Positions 46,666-60,625 of a stretch of 64,000 nucleotides of DNA are shown piece by piece. The translations under genes and the position numbers were made by a program. Source of the stretch: Nocardia jejuensis NBRC 103114 (GTDB taxonomy: Bacteria; Actinomycetota; Actinomycetes; Mycobacteriales; Mycobacteriaceae). Numbering within the stretch: position 1 is the stretch's first letter; every line of letters begins with the position of its first letter. A model generated the notes under the pieces. The model was not told the origin of the DNA. It saw nothing but the letters and a program-made list of their open reading frames with translations, and did no database searches. The DNA lies in NCBI RefSeq assembly GCF_001613145.1, contig NZ_BDBU01000014.1, forward strand, positions 1 through 64,000. Direction: 5' to 3'.

Positions 46666-46971
46666 GCGAGGACACCACCGCCCGCGAATGTCTCGGGTCC
46701 GATCCCGGGCCGAAGTATTCGCGGGCGGGCCGCTGTCGGCAGGCTCGCCGTAGGTGAGTCCCGCGTGCCCCCACGAGATCTCGATACGAGCCACACGGCG
46801 ACTGGATGCTGCCGGTTCCGATCGGAGGCCGAAAGGGTCCGAACGGGGAAGGGCGGCGCGGCGGCCATCGTGTCGTGATCGATCCCGACCTCGGAACCGC
46901 AATGCGGACAGGGCATTTCGGCGCGGCGCGCCTCGTGCGGCGATCAGCACGAGGCCCACGCCGCCGTCCGG
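46666..46971. other. Intergenic region between NmrA-like gene and priA (convergent)
   Basis: A 306-bp gap with the terminator described at 46678-46728. A minus-strand frame (46916-46638) would encode a short protein beginning MPCPHCGSEVGIDHDTMA, with a CxxC pair, but no ribosome site precedes it and it would run through the terminator. I do not annotate it. Confidence 0.45.
46678..46728. terminator. Bidirectional hairpin after the NmrA-like gene
   Basis: CCGCCCGCGAAT (46678-46689) and ATTCGCGGGCGG (46717-46728) are 12-bp inverted repeats, with further pairing inside the loop (CGGG/CCCG). It lies 12 bp after the NmrA-like stop codon, between convergent genes. Confidence 0.7.
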
Positions 46972-49900
46972 TCAGCCGATGTCGATGGGGTCGATCTGTA
47001 CACGAAGGGGGGCATCGGATTTGTGGGTGCTGCGGACCGCCTGGGCCGCCGCGAGGGCACGGGAGAGCCCGGCGCCGTGCGCCCGGTCGACGCGCAGGAT
47101 CATGCGTTCGACTTCGGCGGGAGAATCGCCGCCGCTGAAGGGTTTGCGGGCCCCGGGTGGAAGCGGCACCGGGCCGAGCACCTCGACGATCTCGGGAAGC
47201 TGTGCCTCGGAGAGCAATTCGGCGATCGACTCGGTGGTGCCGTCGATCGCGGCCAGGCGCACGGACGGCGGGAAGCGAACCTCGGAGCGTTCGTCGAGCT
47301 CGGTGCGAGCGTGGCCCACCGGATCCCAGCGCAGCAGGGCCTGCACGACCGCCAGCGCGGGCTCGGCCATCACGATCACCTGCCCGGTGGGACGCACCAG
47401 CGCGGCGGCGGACATCCAGCGCCGCATGGCGTCTTCGGCGGCGCGCAGATCGGCGCGGCCCAGCATGGCCCATCCGTCCAGCAGCATTCCGACCGCGTAA
47501 CCGCCGGGCACCCGGGGCTCGGCGCCGATGGTCGCCACCACCACCTGGGGCCCCTCGGGCACCGTGTCGAGGATCGACGCGCCGCCCGAACCCCGCACGG
47601 GCACACCGGGAAAGGCGCGACCGAGCTCCTCGGCCGTGCGCGCCGCACCGATCACGACCGCCCGCAGCGCCCGGGAACCGCATGCGCCGCACCGGAACGC
47701 GGCCTCCACGATCCCGCACCACCTACAGGCCGGACTGTGCGCCTCTGCACCCTGTGCGCCCCGAATCGCCGCGCTGGGATACCCACCCGCACCAGCCACC
47801 GGGCGAGTTCCCTGACCCGCGGAGCCATCGGGCCGCCACTCCGTCGCCGCGGCGTCCGACGGCCGAGCCGGGCCACGGTTGCGCTTTCCCGTACCGGAGT
47901 TGTCGTCCGGCAGCGCCAATGGGCCGTTGCAGTGGCGACAGCGGGCGGGTGTGCGGCATTTCGCACACGAGAGGGCCGGGATGTAGCCGCGCCGGGGCAC
48001 CTGCACCAGGACCGAGTCGCCCGCGGCCAGCGCGCGCCGCGCGGCCAGGAACGCCAGACCGGGAATGCGCACCGCACGGGCGATCGGATCTCGTTCCATC
48101 GCGAGATCGGTGTCGCCCGGCGCGGTGATCCGGGGCATGGCGTCGCGGAGCACGGATCGCTCGGCCAGAAGGTCATGGGCCCACCCGGATTCGACGACCG
48201 CCTGGATCTCCGCGGTCCGTGCGAATCCACCCGCGACGAATCCGGCCCCGGTCTCGTGCGCTCGCAGCATCGCCACTTCCCGCGCATGCGGGTACGGCGA
48301 CCGAGGCTCGGCGTAGGTATCGTCCCCGTCATCCCAGATGGCGATGAGCCCGAGATCCCGCACCGGCGCGAACACCGCGCTGCGAGTCCCCACCACCACC
48401 TTCGCGGTCCCCCGCAGCGCCGCCAGCCAGCGCCGGTACCGCGCCGAGGGTCCCAGTCCAGCCGCCAGCCCCACCGCCGATTCCCCCATCAGCGCAACAC
48501 ATTCCGTCAGCACCCGGTCCAGATCCCGCTGGTCCGGCACCATCACGATGACCCCGCGCCCACTCCCGGCCACCACGGCCGCCAACTCCGCCAGCCGCCG
48601 CGCCCAGTCCTCCCCCGGTAACGCCTGCCATGCCGCCCGAGGCGCCCGACCGGCCGCCGCCGCCGTCAGGAACGACACCCCGTGCGCGTACCGCCCCCAC
48701 CCGGGGTAGCACTCCCCCACCGTGGGCACGCCCACGATCTCCCCCATCGCCACGTGCTCCGCCGTGCCGCCAGCCGTTCCGTCATCAGGTGCGGCGGCCG
48801 CGACGGCTTCCTCGACACCGGAGTCCGCTAACACCGGCGTTCCGTCGGAAACGACTGCCGTGTCGGTTGTCTCGTCATCCTCCGAACCGACGGGGACATT
48901 CGGACTCCCGGCTGTCCCTTCCCAGGTTCGCGCCTTGTCGGCATTCGATTCGGCACCGAGCGCGGCAGGCCCGGCAGCTCCGTCGACACCGCCGTCCCCC
49001 ACGTCCTCGCTACGGTCTGGCTCGTCGCCGACGTCATGACGTTCGCCACCGTCGCTCGCACCGGGCACCTCGGGGACGCGCTCGCCACGGCCGGCAGTCG
49101 CACGAGCATGCGACTCGGACGCGCCCGACACGACAACTCGCGCTGTGGCGTCGGAATCGGCTGCGCCGGAACCCGGTTCGCCGGATTCGGGGTGGGCGCG
49201 GGTTTCCTCGTTGGCGGCGGAATTCGCGATGTTCCGGTCGTGTGCGCCGGAGCGCGAGTCGGCTGTCTGGGACTGCGACGTCGAAATCTCTTCGGATGCG
49301 GGAACTGTTCCCGGCTCGGTCGCGCCCGGCGCGTCGTCGATCCCGGATACTGAGACGGGCGTGGCGGATTCGGATACCTCGTCGGGGCGCGCCGGGGTGC
49401 CGGCAGGGGCGGCGCTCGGGTCGATCCGGGGCGGGCTCGCCGGCGCACCGTCGACGGATCGAGGGTGCCGGACGAGTTCGGCATCGCCCGGGACGTCCAG
49501 GTCCACCGGGTCGGCGGTTCGCGGATCTTCCAGGGGGACACCGGGATCGACCGCGAGCGGCGCGGATTTGGCTTTGCGTTTCTTCGCGCGCGGGGGCTTG
49601 GGCTCGGTGCCTTCGGCTTCGGTGCGGGCGTGGCGGGGCGGGATGGCCAGGCGCAGCACGTCGGCTCGGGTGCCGGCGTAGCGGTGGGCCACGGCGGTGA
49701 CGAGCCGGAGGATTTCGGGGGTGAGAACCTGTTCCGCGGACACGACTCGGTCCAGCCGGACCAGTTTGCCGGTGTGGGAGGACTTTTCGAGGCGCTCGAG
49801 GATGTAGCCGTCGACGAGGCGACCGGAGAAGCGGACTCGCACTCGGACACCCGGTTGGGCCGCCTCGGACATGTCGTCGGGGACGAGATAGTCGAAATCG

Positions 49901-50100
49901 CGGTCCAGGTGGGCCGGTTCGAGCAGCGGCAGGACGCGTGCGATCGGGCGTTCACCCTCACACGGCGGCGGGGAGGGCACCGCCGCGCCGGAACGGGCTG
50001 CGGCGGAACGCCCCTCGTCCGACTGTGCGGAAACCGCAACGGCGGGAGCGGGGCTCGATGAGCCCGGCGCTCCCGCCGTCGAGGAACGGGTGTCGGCCAA
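46972..50100 (-). CDS. priA: Primosomal protein N' (PriA-like), helicase motifs degenerate, with long insertions
   Basis: A 1042-residue protein; mycobacterial PriA is about 655. The N-terminal DNA-binding domain begins at RPIARVLPLLEPAHLDRDFD (~52). A disordered Ser/Asp/Glu/Gly-rich insert fills ~165-435. The helicase-like part follows, but the Walker A GKT is absent (GECYPGWGRYAHGVSFLTAA) and the DEAH-type box reads LIAIWDDGDD, so ATPase activity is unlikely, as in other actinobacteria. Four CxxC pairs for zinc remain (CAKCRTPARCRHC and CRWCG, CGAC), split by a further ~60-residue insert. The TTG at 50100 directly follows the metK stop codon (TAA-TTG). Role in replication restart is inferred. 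Confidence 0.9.
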   Translation of the reverse strand: MADTRSSTAGAPGSSSPAPAVAVSAQSDEGRSAAARSGAAVPSPPPCEGERPIARVLPLLEPAHLDRDFDYLVPDDMSEAAQPGVRVRVRFSGRLVDGYILERLEKSSHTGKLVRLDRVVSAEQVLTPEILRLVTAVAHRYAGTRADVLRLAIPPRHARTEAEGTEPKPPRAKKRKAKSAPLAVDPGVPLEDPRTADPVDLDVPGDAELVRHPRSVDGAPASPPRIDPSAAPAGTPARPDEVSESATPVSVSGIDDAPGATEPGTVPASEEISTSQSQTADSRSGAHDRNIANSAANEETRAHPESGEPGSGAADSDATARVVVSGASESHARATAGRGERVPEVPGASDGGERHDVGDEPDRSEDVGDGGVDGAAGPAALGAESNADKARTWEGTAGSPNVPVGSEDDETTDTAVVSDGTPVLADSGVEEAVAAAAPDDGTAGGTAEHVAMGEIVGVPTVGECYPGWGRYAHGVSFLTAAAAGRAPRAAWQALPGEDWARRLAELAAVVAGSGRGVIVMVPDQRDLDRVLTECVALMGESAVGLAAGLGPSARYRRWLAALRGTAKVVVGTRSAVFAPVRDLGLIAIWDDGDDTYAEPRSPYPHAREVAMLRAHETGAGFVAGGFARTAEIQAVVESGWAHDLLAERSVLRDAMPRITAPGDTDLAMERDPIARAVRIPGLAFLAARRALAAGDSVLVQVPRRGYIPALSCAKCRTPARCRHCNGPLALPDDNSGTGKRNRGPARPSDAAATEWRPDGSAGQGTRPVAGAGGYPSAAIRGAQGAEAHSPACRWCGIVEAAFRCGACGSRALRAVVIGAARTAEELGRAFPGVPVRGSGGASILDTVPEGPQVVVATIGAEPRVPGGYAVGMLLDGWAMLGRADLRAAEDAMRRWMSAAALVRPTGQVIVMAEPALAVVQALLRWDPVGHARTELDERSEVRFPPSVRLAAIDGTTESIAELLSEAQLPEIVEVLGPVPLPPGARKPFSGGDSPAEVERMILRVDRAHGAGLSRALAAAQAVRSTHKSDAPLRVQIDPIDIG

Positions 50101-51315
<1,215 letters not shown>

Positions 51316-51521
51316 AGTTGTTCCCTCTCCCTGAACGGGTTTTCTTCTCGTATCGGCCTGCGACGGTGACGCGTCCGCGCTACCGCACAGCCCCTTGTCT
51401 CAGACTATTCCAAACCGTTCGCCGCGGGGGCGAGCACGCTCTGGATATTGAACGGATTGTGACTCAGACAGTTCGGATCGACTCTAGCGCGCCGATCCCA
51501 CCGAACGCCGTAACTTCCGCC

Positions 51522-52742
51522 TCAACGCAGAAGTGGTCCGAGCGCGTCCAGCACCCGACTCGCCAGCAGTGCCTTGGACCCGTGGTCCAGGGCGATCTCG
51601 GTGCCGTCGGCGCCGAGCAGCCAGCCGTCGTTGTGGTCCACCTCGAAAGCCTTACCTTCACCAACGGCATTGACCACCAGCAGGTCACAGCCCTTGCGCG
51701 CGAGTTTGGATCGCGCGTGGGTGAGCACATCCGCATGCTCGTCACCGGTCTCGGCGGCGAAGCCGACGATCGTGGTGCCCGGCAACTGACCTTCCCGGCG
51801 CGTCTGCACCAGGCCGGCGAGGATATCCGGGGTTTTGGACAACTCGATCGAATTCGGTTCGTCCGCACCCTTTTTGATCTTCGCCGCGGCCACGTTCACC
51901 GGTCGGAAATCGGCCACCGCGGCGGCCATGATCACCGCGTCCGAGCCCAGTGCGTGCTTGTCCACCGCGATTTTCAACTGCTCCGCGGTGGTCACGTGCA
52001 CGACCTCGACTGCGGCCGGTGGTTCCAGACCGATGGTATTGCCGGCGATGAGCGTCACCTGTGCACCGCGCTGTGCGGCGAGTCGCGCGATCGCGTAGCC
52101 CTGCTTGCCGGAGCTGCGATTGCCCAGGAACCGCACCGGGTCCAGGGGTTCGCGAGTTCCGCCCGCGGACACCACGACTCGGCGACCTTCGAGGTCGCGG
52201 GGCAGGGCGTCGGGACGTTCCAGCAGCAGCGTCGCGAGACCGAAGATCTCCGCGGGCTCGGGCAACCGGCCCGAACCGGTGTCGGCTCCGGTGAGCCGGC
52301 CCGACGCGGGTTCCATCACGGTCGCACCGAACGAGCGCAGCATGGCCACGTTCGCGACGGTGGCGGGGTGCTCCCACATCTCGGTGTGCATCGCGGGCGC
52401 GAACAGGACCGGACATCGGGCGGTCAGAAGTGTGGCGGTGAGCAGATCGTCCGCGCGGCCGGATGCGGCACGCGCCATGAGATCGGCGGTCGCGGGGGCG
52501 ATGACCACGAGGTCGGCTTCCTGCCCGAGTCGCACGTGCGGCACCTCGGGCACATCGGCGAAAACACCGGTGTGCACGGGATTGCCGGACAGCGCCTCGA
52601 AGGTGGCCTTGCCGACGAAGTTCAACGCCGCTTCGGTGGGGATGACACGCACCTCGTGGCCGGTTTCGGTGAACCGGCGCACGAGGGCGCAACTCTTGTA
52701 TGCGGCGATACCGCCGCCGACACCGACGATGACCCGGGTCAC
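51522..52742 (-). CDS. coaBC: Bifunctional phosphopantothenoylcysteine decarboxylase/synthetase
   Basis: A 406-residue CoA biosynthesis enzyme. The N-terminal CoaC half is an FMN flavoprotein, with GVGGGIAAYKSCALVRRFTE, LVVIAPATADLMARAASG and the substrate loop LFAPAMHTEMWEHPATVAN. The C-terminal CoaB half (from ~186) has VVVSAGGTREPLDPVRFLGN, RSSGKQGYAIARLAAQRGA and the KxKK-type VAAAKIKKGADEPNSIELSK. It makes 4'-phosphopantetheine from phosphopantothenate, cysteine and CTP. The GTG at 52742 lies 78 bp downstream of rpoZ. Confidence 0.97.
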   Translation of the reverse strand: MTRVIVGVGGGIAAYKSCALVRRFTETGHEVRVIPTEAALNFVGKATFEALSGNPVHTGVFADVPEVPHVRLGQEADLVVIAPATADLMARAASGRADDLLTATLLTARCPVLFAPAMHTEMWEHPATVANVAMLRSFGATVMEPASGRLTGADTGSGRLPEPAEIFGLATLLLERPDALPRDLEGRRVVVSAGGTREPLDPVRFLGNRSSGKQGYAIARLAAQRGAQVTLIAGNTIGLEPPAAVEVVHVTTAEQLKIAVDKHALGSDAVIMAAAVADFRPVNVAAAKIKKGADEPNSIELSKTPDILAGLVQTRREGQLPGTTIVGFAAETGDEHADVLTHARSKLARKGCDLLVVNAVGEGKAFEVDHNDGWLLGADGTEIALDHGSKALLASRVLDALGPLLR

Positions 52743-52820
52743 CGCATGCCCCGGGTGGAATGTGTCGTCGTCACTACGCCTCCAGCGCCGTAGAGAAGTG
52801 GCCTGCCTGACCCGTGTGGC

Positions 52821-53156
<336 letters not shown>

Positions 53157-53196
53157 TCACGAGTGATCCGCGAGTAGACGAGCCGGTGTTCGAGGG

Positions 53197-53778
53197 CTAC
53201 CTCGAATTTGTGCTAACGAACAAGGATACCAACTGCTCGCAGGCGCTGGTCACCTCGTCGTTCACTATGACGGTGTCGAACTCGTCACAGGCCGCCATCT
53301 CGGTCTTCGCGGTGAGCAATCTCCGCTCGATGACCTCGGGAGTCTCGGTGCCGCGGCCGGTCAGCCGGGACACCAGTTCTTCCCAACTGGGTGGGGACAG
53401 GAACACCAGTGTGGCTTCCGGCATGGTCTTGCGGATGGAGCGCGCGCCCTCGAGGTCGACCTCGATCAGGACCGGGCTACCGGCCTTCAGCGCGTCTCGC
53501 ACAGGTGCGGCCGGAGTTCCGGACCGCTGCAGCCCACCATGGATGTCGGCCCATTCCAGAAGTTCGTCCGCATCGATCATCGCGTCGAATTCCGTCCGGG
53601 ACACGAACCGGTAATCACGTCCGTCGACCTCCCCGGGCCGGGGAGCCCGGGTGGTGGCCGAAACACTGAAAACCAATTGGGGCAGCCGTTCGCGCAAACA
53701 GCGCACGACGGTGGACTTGCCTACGGCCGAGGGGCCGACCAGGACTACCAGTCGACCCTTCCGAGTGTGTTCGACCAC
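53197..53778 (-). CDS. gmk: Guanylate kinase
   Basis: A 193-residue kinase that phosphorylates GMP to GDP. The P-loop is [23 protein letters not shown]-binding segments are [20 protein letters not shown] and [20 protein letters not shown], followed by [20 protein letters not shown] and the lid [14 protein letters not shown]. The GTG at 53778 is the best start; it lies 7 bp after the mihF stop codon, so the genes are probably coupled. Longer in-frame extensions run into mihF. Confidence 0.97.
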   Translation of the reverse strand: MVEHTRKGRLVVLVGPSAVGKSTVVRCLRERLPQLVFSVSATTRAPRPGEVDGRDYRFVSRTEFDAMIDADELLEWADIHGGLQRSGTPAAPVRDALKAGSPVLIEVDLEGARSIRKTMPEATLVFLSPPSWEELVSRLTGRGTETPEVIERRLLTAKTEMAACDEFDTVIVNDEVTSACEQLVSLFVSTNSR

Positions 53779-53785
53779 CCTCGGA

Positions 53786-54109
53786 TTAATCGGCGGTGAA
53801 GTCGAACCGGGCCAGCAGCGCCTTACGCTGCCGGTCGCCCAGTCCGCGCAGTCGGCGGGTGGGAGCGATTTCCAGCTCACTCATGATCTCGGCAGCCTTG
53901 ACCTTGCCAACCTTCGGCAGGGCCTCGAGCAGGGCCGAAACCTTCATCTTGCCCAGAACTTCGTCTTTCTCGGCATCGCTAAGGACCGTCTTCAGATCGG
54001 TACCGCCACGCTTCAGGCGCTCCTTGAGTTCCGCCCGAATGCGCCGGGCGGCAGCCGCCTTCTCCAAAGCAGCGGCGCGCTGCTCGTCAGTCAGCTGGGG
54101 AAGGGCCAC
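53786..54109 (-). CDS. mihF: Integration host factor, actinobacterial type
   Basis: A 107-residue nucleoid-associated protein unrelated to the alpha/beta IHF of Gram-negatives. It begins [20 protein letters not shown], and the S13-like helix-two-turn-helix includes [20 protein letters not shown] and [20 protein letters not shown]. It bends and compacts DNA and is essential in mycobacteria. The GTG at 54109 follows GGAGG by five bases. First gene of mihF-gmk-rpoZ-coaBC-metK-priA. The long upstream interval carries a 13-bp direct repeat. Confidence 0.96.
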   Translation of the reverse strand: MALPQLTDEQRAAALEKAAAARRIRAELKERLKRGGTDLKTVLSDAEKDEVLGKMKVSALLEALPKVGKVKAAEIMSELEIAPTRRLRGLGDRQRKALLARFDFTAD

Positions 54110-54861
54110 GGTTCCTCCGTCTCATCGTTCATTGCATGATCTCCCGCCGGTAACCCAGCGGTCTCAGCGACCGTACCCACGACGCCTGGGGATTGCGAAC
54201 CCACCCCCCAGGTCAGCGCGTGATTCCGGGCACGACCGGGCCGGAGGGGCATTGATGCACATCCGCTCCTACCGGCCGCGACCACCCTACAACCAGCCCA
54301 CCGAATGTCCTTGTACCCAGGGCTTTTTCGGCTCCTGACCAGGTCATCGGACCACTTGCCCGAACACGCTTTCGGACCGTGACCACACTGTGATCACGCG
54401 ACCTGGAACTTTCTTGAATTCTCCGGCGTGTCGCGTGTTTTACGCACCGCGTGTCGCGTGTCACAGGCCCTGCGGGACGACGTTCGGCCGAACCCGCGAG
54501 TGAGCGGTTCGCAATGCCCGCGACACGAGTGCGCGATATCCGCGCAACCCGCTCGCTCAGCCACAGGAGGCCGAATCCGGTCGAACGCCCATCCCGGGTT
54601 CGGCGAGGTCCGAACGGGCGACAGGCGGCCACTGGGCCCGCTCCAGGGCTGGTCACAGCCGGTGGGCCGCCCATCTCCGGGGGCGCGCAGCCTGGAGCGC
54701 GGCATCGGACCGACGAATCGCGCTGTTCCCCAAGACAATTCATGTCAATATCGGACAAAACAGACCAAACGCCCTGGTACGGGGCCGTGTTCGCGGAAAG
54801 CGAACAACCGAGCGCCCTGATCAGCTCATCGCGACCGGCGGATGCGCGCCGGGGCGCGGGG
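54110..54861. other. Long intergenic region upstream of mihF
   Basis: A 752-bp gap between two minus-strand genes. It should hold the mihF promoter. GCGTGTCGCGTGT occurs twice 23 bp apart (54426-54438, 54449-54461). CGTGA and TCACG are inverted at 54378-54398, but the spacing does not fit the CRP site. A less GC-rich stretch at 54730-54770 may hold a promoter. Frames in this region on both strands lack start signals, and I saw no tRNA. In M. tuberculosis this position is occupied by PE/PPE genes; none is present here. Confidence 0.5.
54426..54461. repeat. 13-bp direct repeat upstream of mihF
   Basis: GCGTGTCGCGTGT is repeated exactly at 54426-54438 and 54449-54461, a 23-bp period, near two helical turns. 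Possible binding site for a protein that occupies one DNA face; about 320-350 bp from the mihF start. Function unknown. Confidence 0.6.
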
Positions 54862-55281
54862 TCAGTCCTCGTACTCGCAGAGCTCGACGAGCGTGCCCTC
54901 CGGCGCGCGCAGATGGGCCACGCGGGTCCCCCAGGCGGGCTGATCGACCGGTTCGGTCAGCAGTTCCGCGCCGCGCGCGCGGACGGCCTCGGCCGCGGCG
55001 TCGACGTTCGCGACCCGCAGCACGACCACGACGCCGTCCGCCGCACCGCGCGCGCGGTGCTCGGCGCCGATGGCGGCGTCCATGTAGGCGCGCTGGAACA
55101 GCGCGAGATCGGCGGTACCGGCGACGAAGCACGTGTACGGGCCGTCGACGGGCTCTGGGTCGCCCGGCTGGTGATGTTTGAGCGACAGGCCCAGCACCTC
55201 GCGATAGAACCGGTAGCTGGCGGCGAAATCGTCCACCAGCACCCGGGTTTGAGCGAAGGAGAGCAGACCGACATCGGACAT
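54862..55281 (-). CDS. VOC-family (glyoxalase-like) protein
   Basis: A 139-residue vicinal oxygen chelate protein with the paired beta-alpha-beta-beta-beta halves: FAQTRVLVDDFAASYRFYRE, VLGLSLKHHQPGDP, VANVDAAAEAVRARGAELLT and AHLRAPEGTLVELCEYED, where the terminal Glu is a usual metal ligand. Such proteins include glyoxalases, dioxygenases and resistance proteins; substrate is not assignable. The ATG at 55281 has AAAGGTGA upstream. It lies between mihF and a patatin-like gene, where mycobacteria carry other genes. Confidence 0.87.
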   Translation of the reverse strand: MSDVGLLSFAQTRVLVDDFAASYRFYREVLGLSLKHHQPGDPEPVDGPYTCFVAGTADLALFQRAYMDAAIGAEHRARGAADGVVVVLRVANVDAAAEAVRARGAELLTEPVDQPAWGTRVAHLRAPEGTLVELCEYED

Positions 55282-55398
55282 GGGTGATTCACCTTTCAGT
55301 ACGCGAACGCGCAGAACTGTAGTGAAAGGTGGTGCGGGGGGCGACAACCGCTGGAGCATCACTCCTGCGGGCTGCGATCTACAAGGTCCGGTGGCCGC

Positions 55399-56241
55399 TC
55401 AGCGCGTCGGCCACAGCTCCTTCAACTGCACGGCGACCTCGGCGGCCTGACGGACGCCGGCCTCGTAGGCGGGCTCGAGCAGATGCGGGCTGAAGAAGTC
55501 GACGCCGACCGCCGCGACCATCTCGGCGTCGGGAACGACGGAAATGGTTGCCGCGCCGCCGAGTTCGCCGTCCTCGGGGATGCGCGGGAACACGTTCGCG
55601 AGCGGCTCGATGATCACCACGAGATCGAATCCCGCGGCCAGATCGGCATTGATCGGCGAGCGCATGCCACCGTCGAAGTACTCCCGGCCCTGGATCGGGA
55701 TGGCCGGGAAGATGCCGGGCACCGCCGTGCTGGCGGTCACCGCGACGTCCAGCGGCACACCGTCCGCCCTGGACCACGCGCGCAGTTCACCCGTGCCGAT
55801 ATCGATGGTGGTGACCAGCAGGTCCCGATCGGACCACTCCGAGGTGCCGACCAGCGGACGAATCCGGCCGAGGTGGACCTCCGGATCCTCCACGGCCAAT
55901 TCGGTCACCCGAACACCGGCCAGGCGACGCGCTTCGGCCGGAGAAACCCCGGGGGTCGCCAGAATTCCCAGGATCTCCCCGAAGCGCACCAGATCGAAGT
56001 TGATCGGGGCGGCCCCGTCCGACCGCGGGGCCACCAACCTGGCCAGGTCACCGTCACCGGCCAGCACCGATCCGACCACCGCACCCGCCGAGGTGCCCAC
56101 GATACGATCGGCCAGCCCCAGATCGATCCCCGCCTCCCGCAGCGTGAGCGCGAGCCCCGTCATCCAGGAGATCCCGACCGGCCCACCTCCCCCGAGCACG
56201 AGGGCGATCCGAGATCCGTTGGGCGGCAACGCTGCAGACAT
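55399..56241 (-). CDS. Patatin-like phospholipase
   Basis: A 280-residue serine lipase or acyl hydrolase. The oxyanion motif is IALVLGGGGPVGISWMTGLA, the nucleophile elbow is RIVGTSAGAVVGSVL (G-T-S-A-G), and the catalytic Asp is in REYFDGGMRSPINADLAAGF. A complete Ser-Asp dyad is therefore present. No signal peptide is seen, so it is likely cytosolic or peripheral. TAGAGT (56253-56248) ends 6 nt before the ATG at 56241, a leaderless promoter. It follows the pyrimidine operon, separated by a strong terminator. Confidence 0.92.
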   Translation of the reverse strand: MSAALPPNGSRIALVLGGGGPVGISWMTGLALTLREAGIDLGLADRIVGTSAGAVVGSVLAGDGDLARLVAPRSDGAAPINFDLVRFGEILGILATPGVSPAEARRLAGVRVTELAVEDPEVHLGRIRPLVGTSEWSDRDLLVTTIDIGTGELRAWSRADGVPLDVAVTASTAVPGIFPAIPIQGREYFDGGMRSPINADLAAGFDLVVIIEPLANVFPRIPEDGELGGAATISVVPDAEMVAAVGVDFFSPHLLEPAYEAGVRQAAEVAVQLKELWPTR

Positions 56242-56367
56242 ACGCCCACTCTATCGGAGCAGAGGCGCCCCGTTCGGGTTCCGTTCCGGGCCGGGTGCGT
56301 GCCTCTCGTCAGCTCGCCCATGAGCCCAGACTCCGTTCTGCCGCGGTCCGATTCGGATGCGGGAGGG

Positions 56368-56403
56368 GGAGAAGCCTGGATCCCGAAGGATCCAGGCTTC
56401 TCC
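56368..56403 (-). terminator. Strong hairpin ending the pyrimidine operon
   Basis: A 16-bp perfect stem, GGAGAAGCCTGGATCC (56368-56383) with 56388-56403, and a CGAA tetraloop, 24 bp after the pyrF stop codon. Confidence 0.85.
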
Positions 56404-56427
56404 GGACAGGTGCCGTGTCGCGCCCGA

Positions 56428-57252
56428 TCAGCGCTGCAGGAAGGCGAATTCGTCGGTGAGTTCCGAGACTCGCTGCTGCAGGGCCGATATCGAGGGGCCG
56501 GACTTGAGGACCTCGCGGGAGACGTTGGGCAGGACCGCGCCCAGGCCGCTCGCCGGGACCAGGGCGCGGATGGAGTCCGCTCCCCCGCCCTGCGCGCCGA
56601 CCCCCGGCATCAGGATGGGGCCGTTGAGGGCGCTCAGGTCCGGGGCGTCGGTGAGGGTCGCGCCGACGACCACACCGACGGAACCGAATCCGGCGCCCGC
56701 GTTCGCCGCCGCCGCGTCATCGACCATGCGCTGGGCGATGGTGCGGCCGTCCGGACCGGTGATGCGCTGCAGTTCCGCGCCCTCCGGATTCGAGGTGGCG
56801 GCCAGGACGAAGACGCCGCGGCCGTTCTTGTCCGCGAGATCCAGTGCCGGTGCCAGCGAACCGAATCCGAGGTACGGGGACACGGTCACCGCGTCCGAGG
56901 CCAGCGGTCCATCGCCGAGCCAGGCGTGGGCGTACGCGTCCATGGTGGATCCGATATCGCCGCGCTTGGCATCGGCGAGCACCAGGGTGCCCGCCTCGCG
57001 CAGTGCGCCGATCGTCTCCTCCAGCACCATGATTCCGGCGGAACCGTAGGTTTCGAAGAATGCCACCTGCGGCTTGACCAGGGCCACCCGCCCGGCGAAG
57101 GCCTGGACGCACGCGTCCGCGAACTTCGCCAGGCCGAGGCTGTCCTCGTTCAGGCCCCAGGCCCGGAGCAGCGACGGGTGCGGGTCGATGCCCACGCACA
57201 GCGGACCGTGCTCGCGCATCGCATCCCGCAGCCGCACACCGAAACTCGTCAT
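56428..57252 (-). CDS. pyrF: Orotidine 5'-phosphate decarboxylase, long (mycobacterial) type
   Basis: A 274-residue enzyme for the last step of UMP synthesis. It belongs to the longer PyrF group: [17 protein letters not shown] near the start, the catalytic [18 protein letters not shown] (Lys and Asp), and [19 protein letters not shown]. The ATG at 57252 lies 4 bp after the carB stop codon. Last gene of the pyrB-pyrC-membrane protein-carA-carB-pyrF operon, followed by a strong terminator. Confidence 0.97.
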   Translation of the reverse strand: MTSFGVRLRDAMREHGPLCVGIDPHPSLLRAWGLNEDSLGLAKFADACVQAFAGRVALVKPQVAFFETYGSAGIMVLEETIGALREAGTLVLADAKRGDIGSTMDAYAHAWLGDGPLASDAVTVSPYLGFGSLAPALDLADKNGRGVFVLAATSNPEGAELQRITGPDGRTIAQRMVDDAAAANAGAGFGSVGVVVGATLTDAPDLSALNGPILMPGVGAQGGGADSIRALVPASGLGAVLPNVSREVLKSGPSISALQQRVSELTDEFAFLQR

Positions 57253-57256
57253 CGGA

Positions 57257-60624
<3,368 letters not shown>

Positions 60625-60625
<1 letters not shown>

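Noticed and set aside
46638..46916. Minus-strand frame beginning MPCPHCGSEVG, like a small zinc-ribbon protein
   Set aside because: Only one CxxC pair, no ribosome site, and it runs through the terminator and into the NmrA-like gene.
51316..51521. SAM riboswitch upstream of metK
   Set aside because: No conserved core or fitting paired elements; only a probable promoter was seen.
54378..54398. CRP-like site (CGTGA and TCACG) upstream of mihF
   Set aside because: Half-sites are 11 nt apart, not the 6 nt of the CRP consensus.
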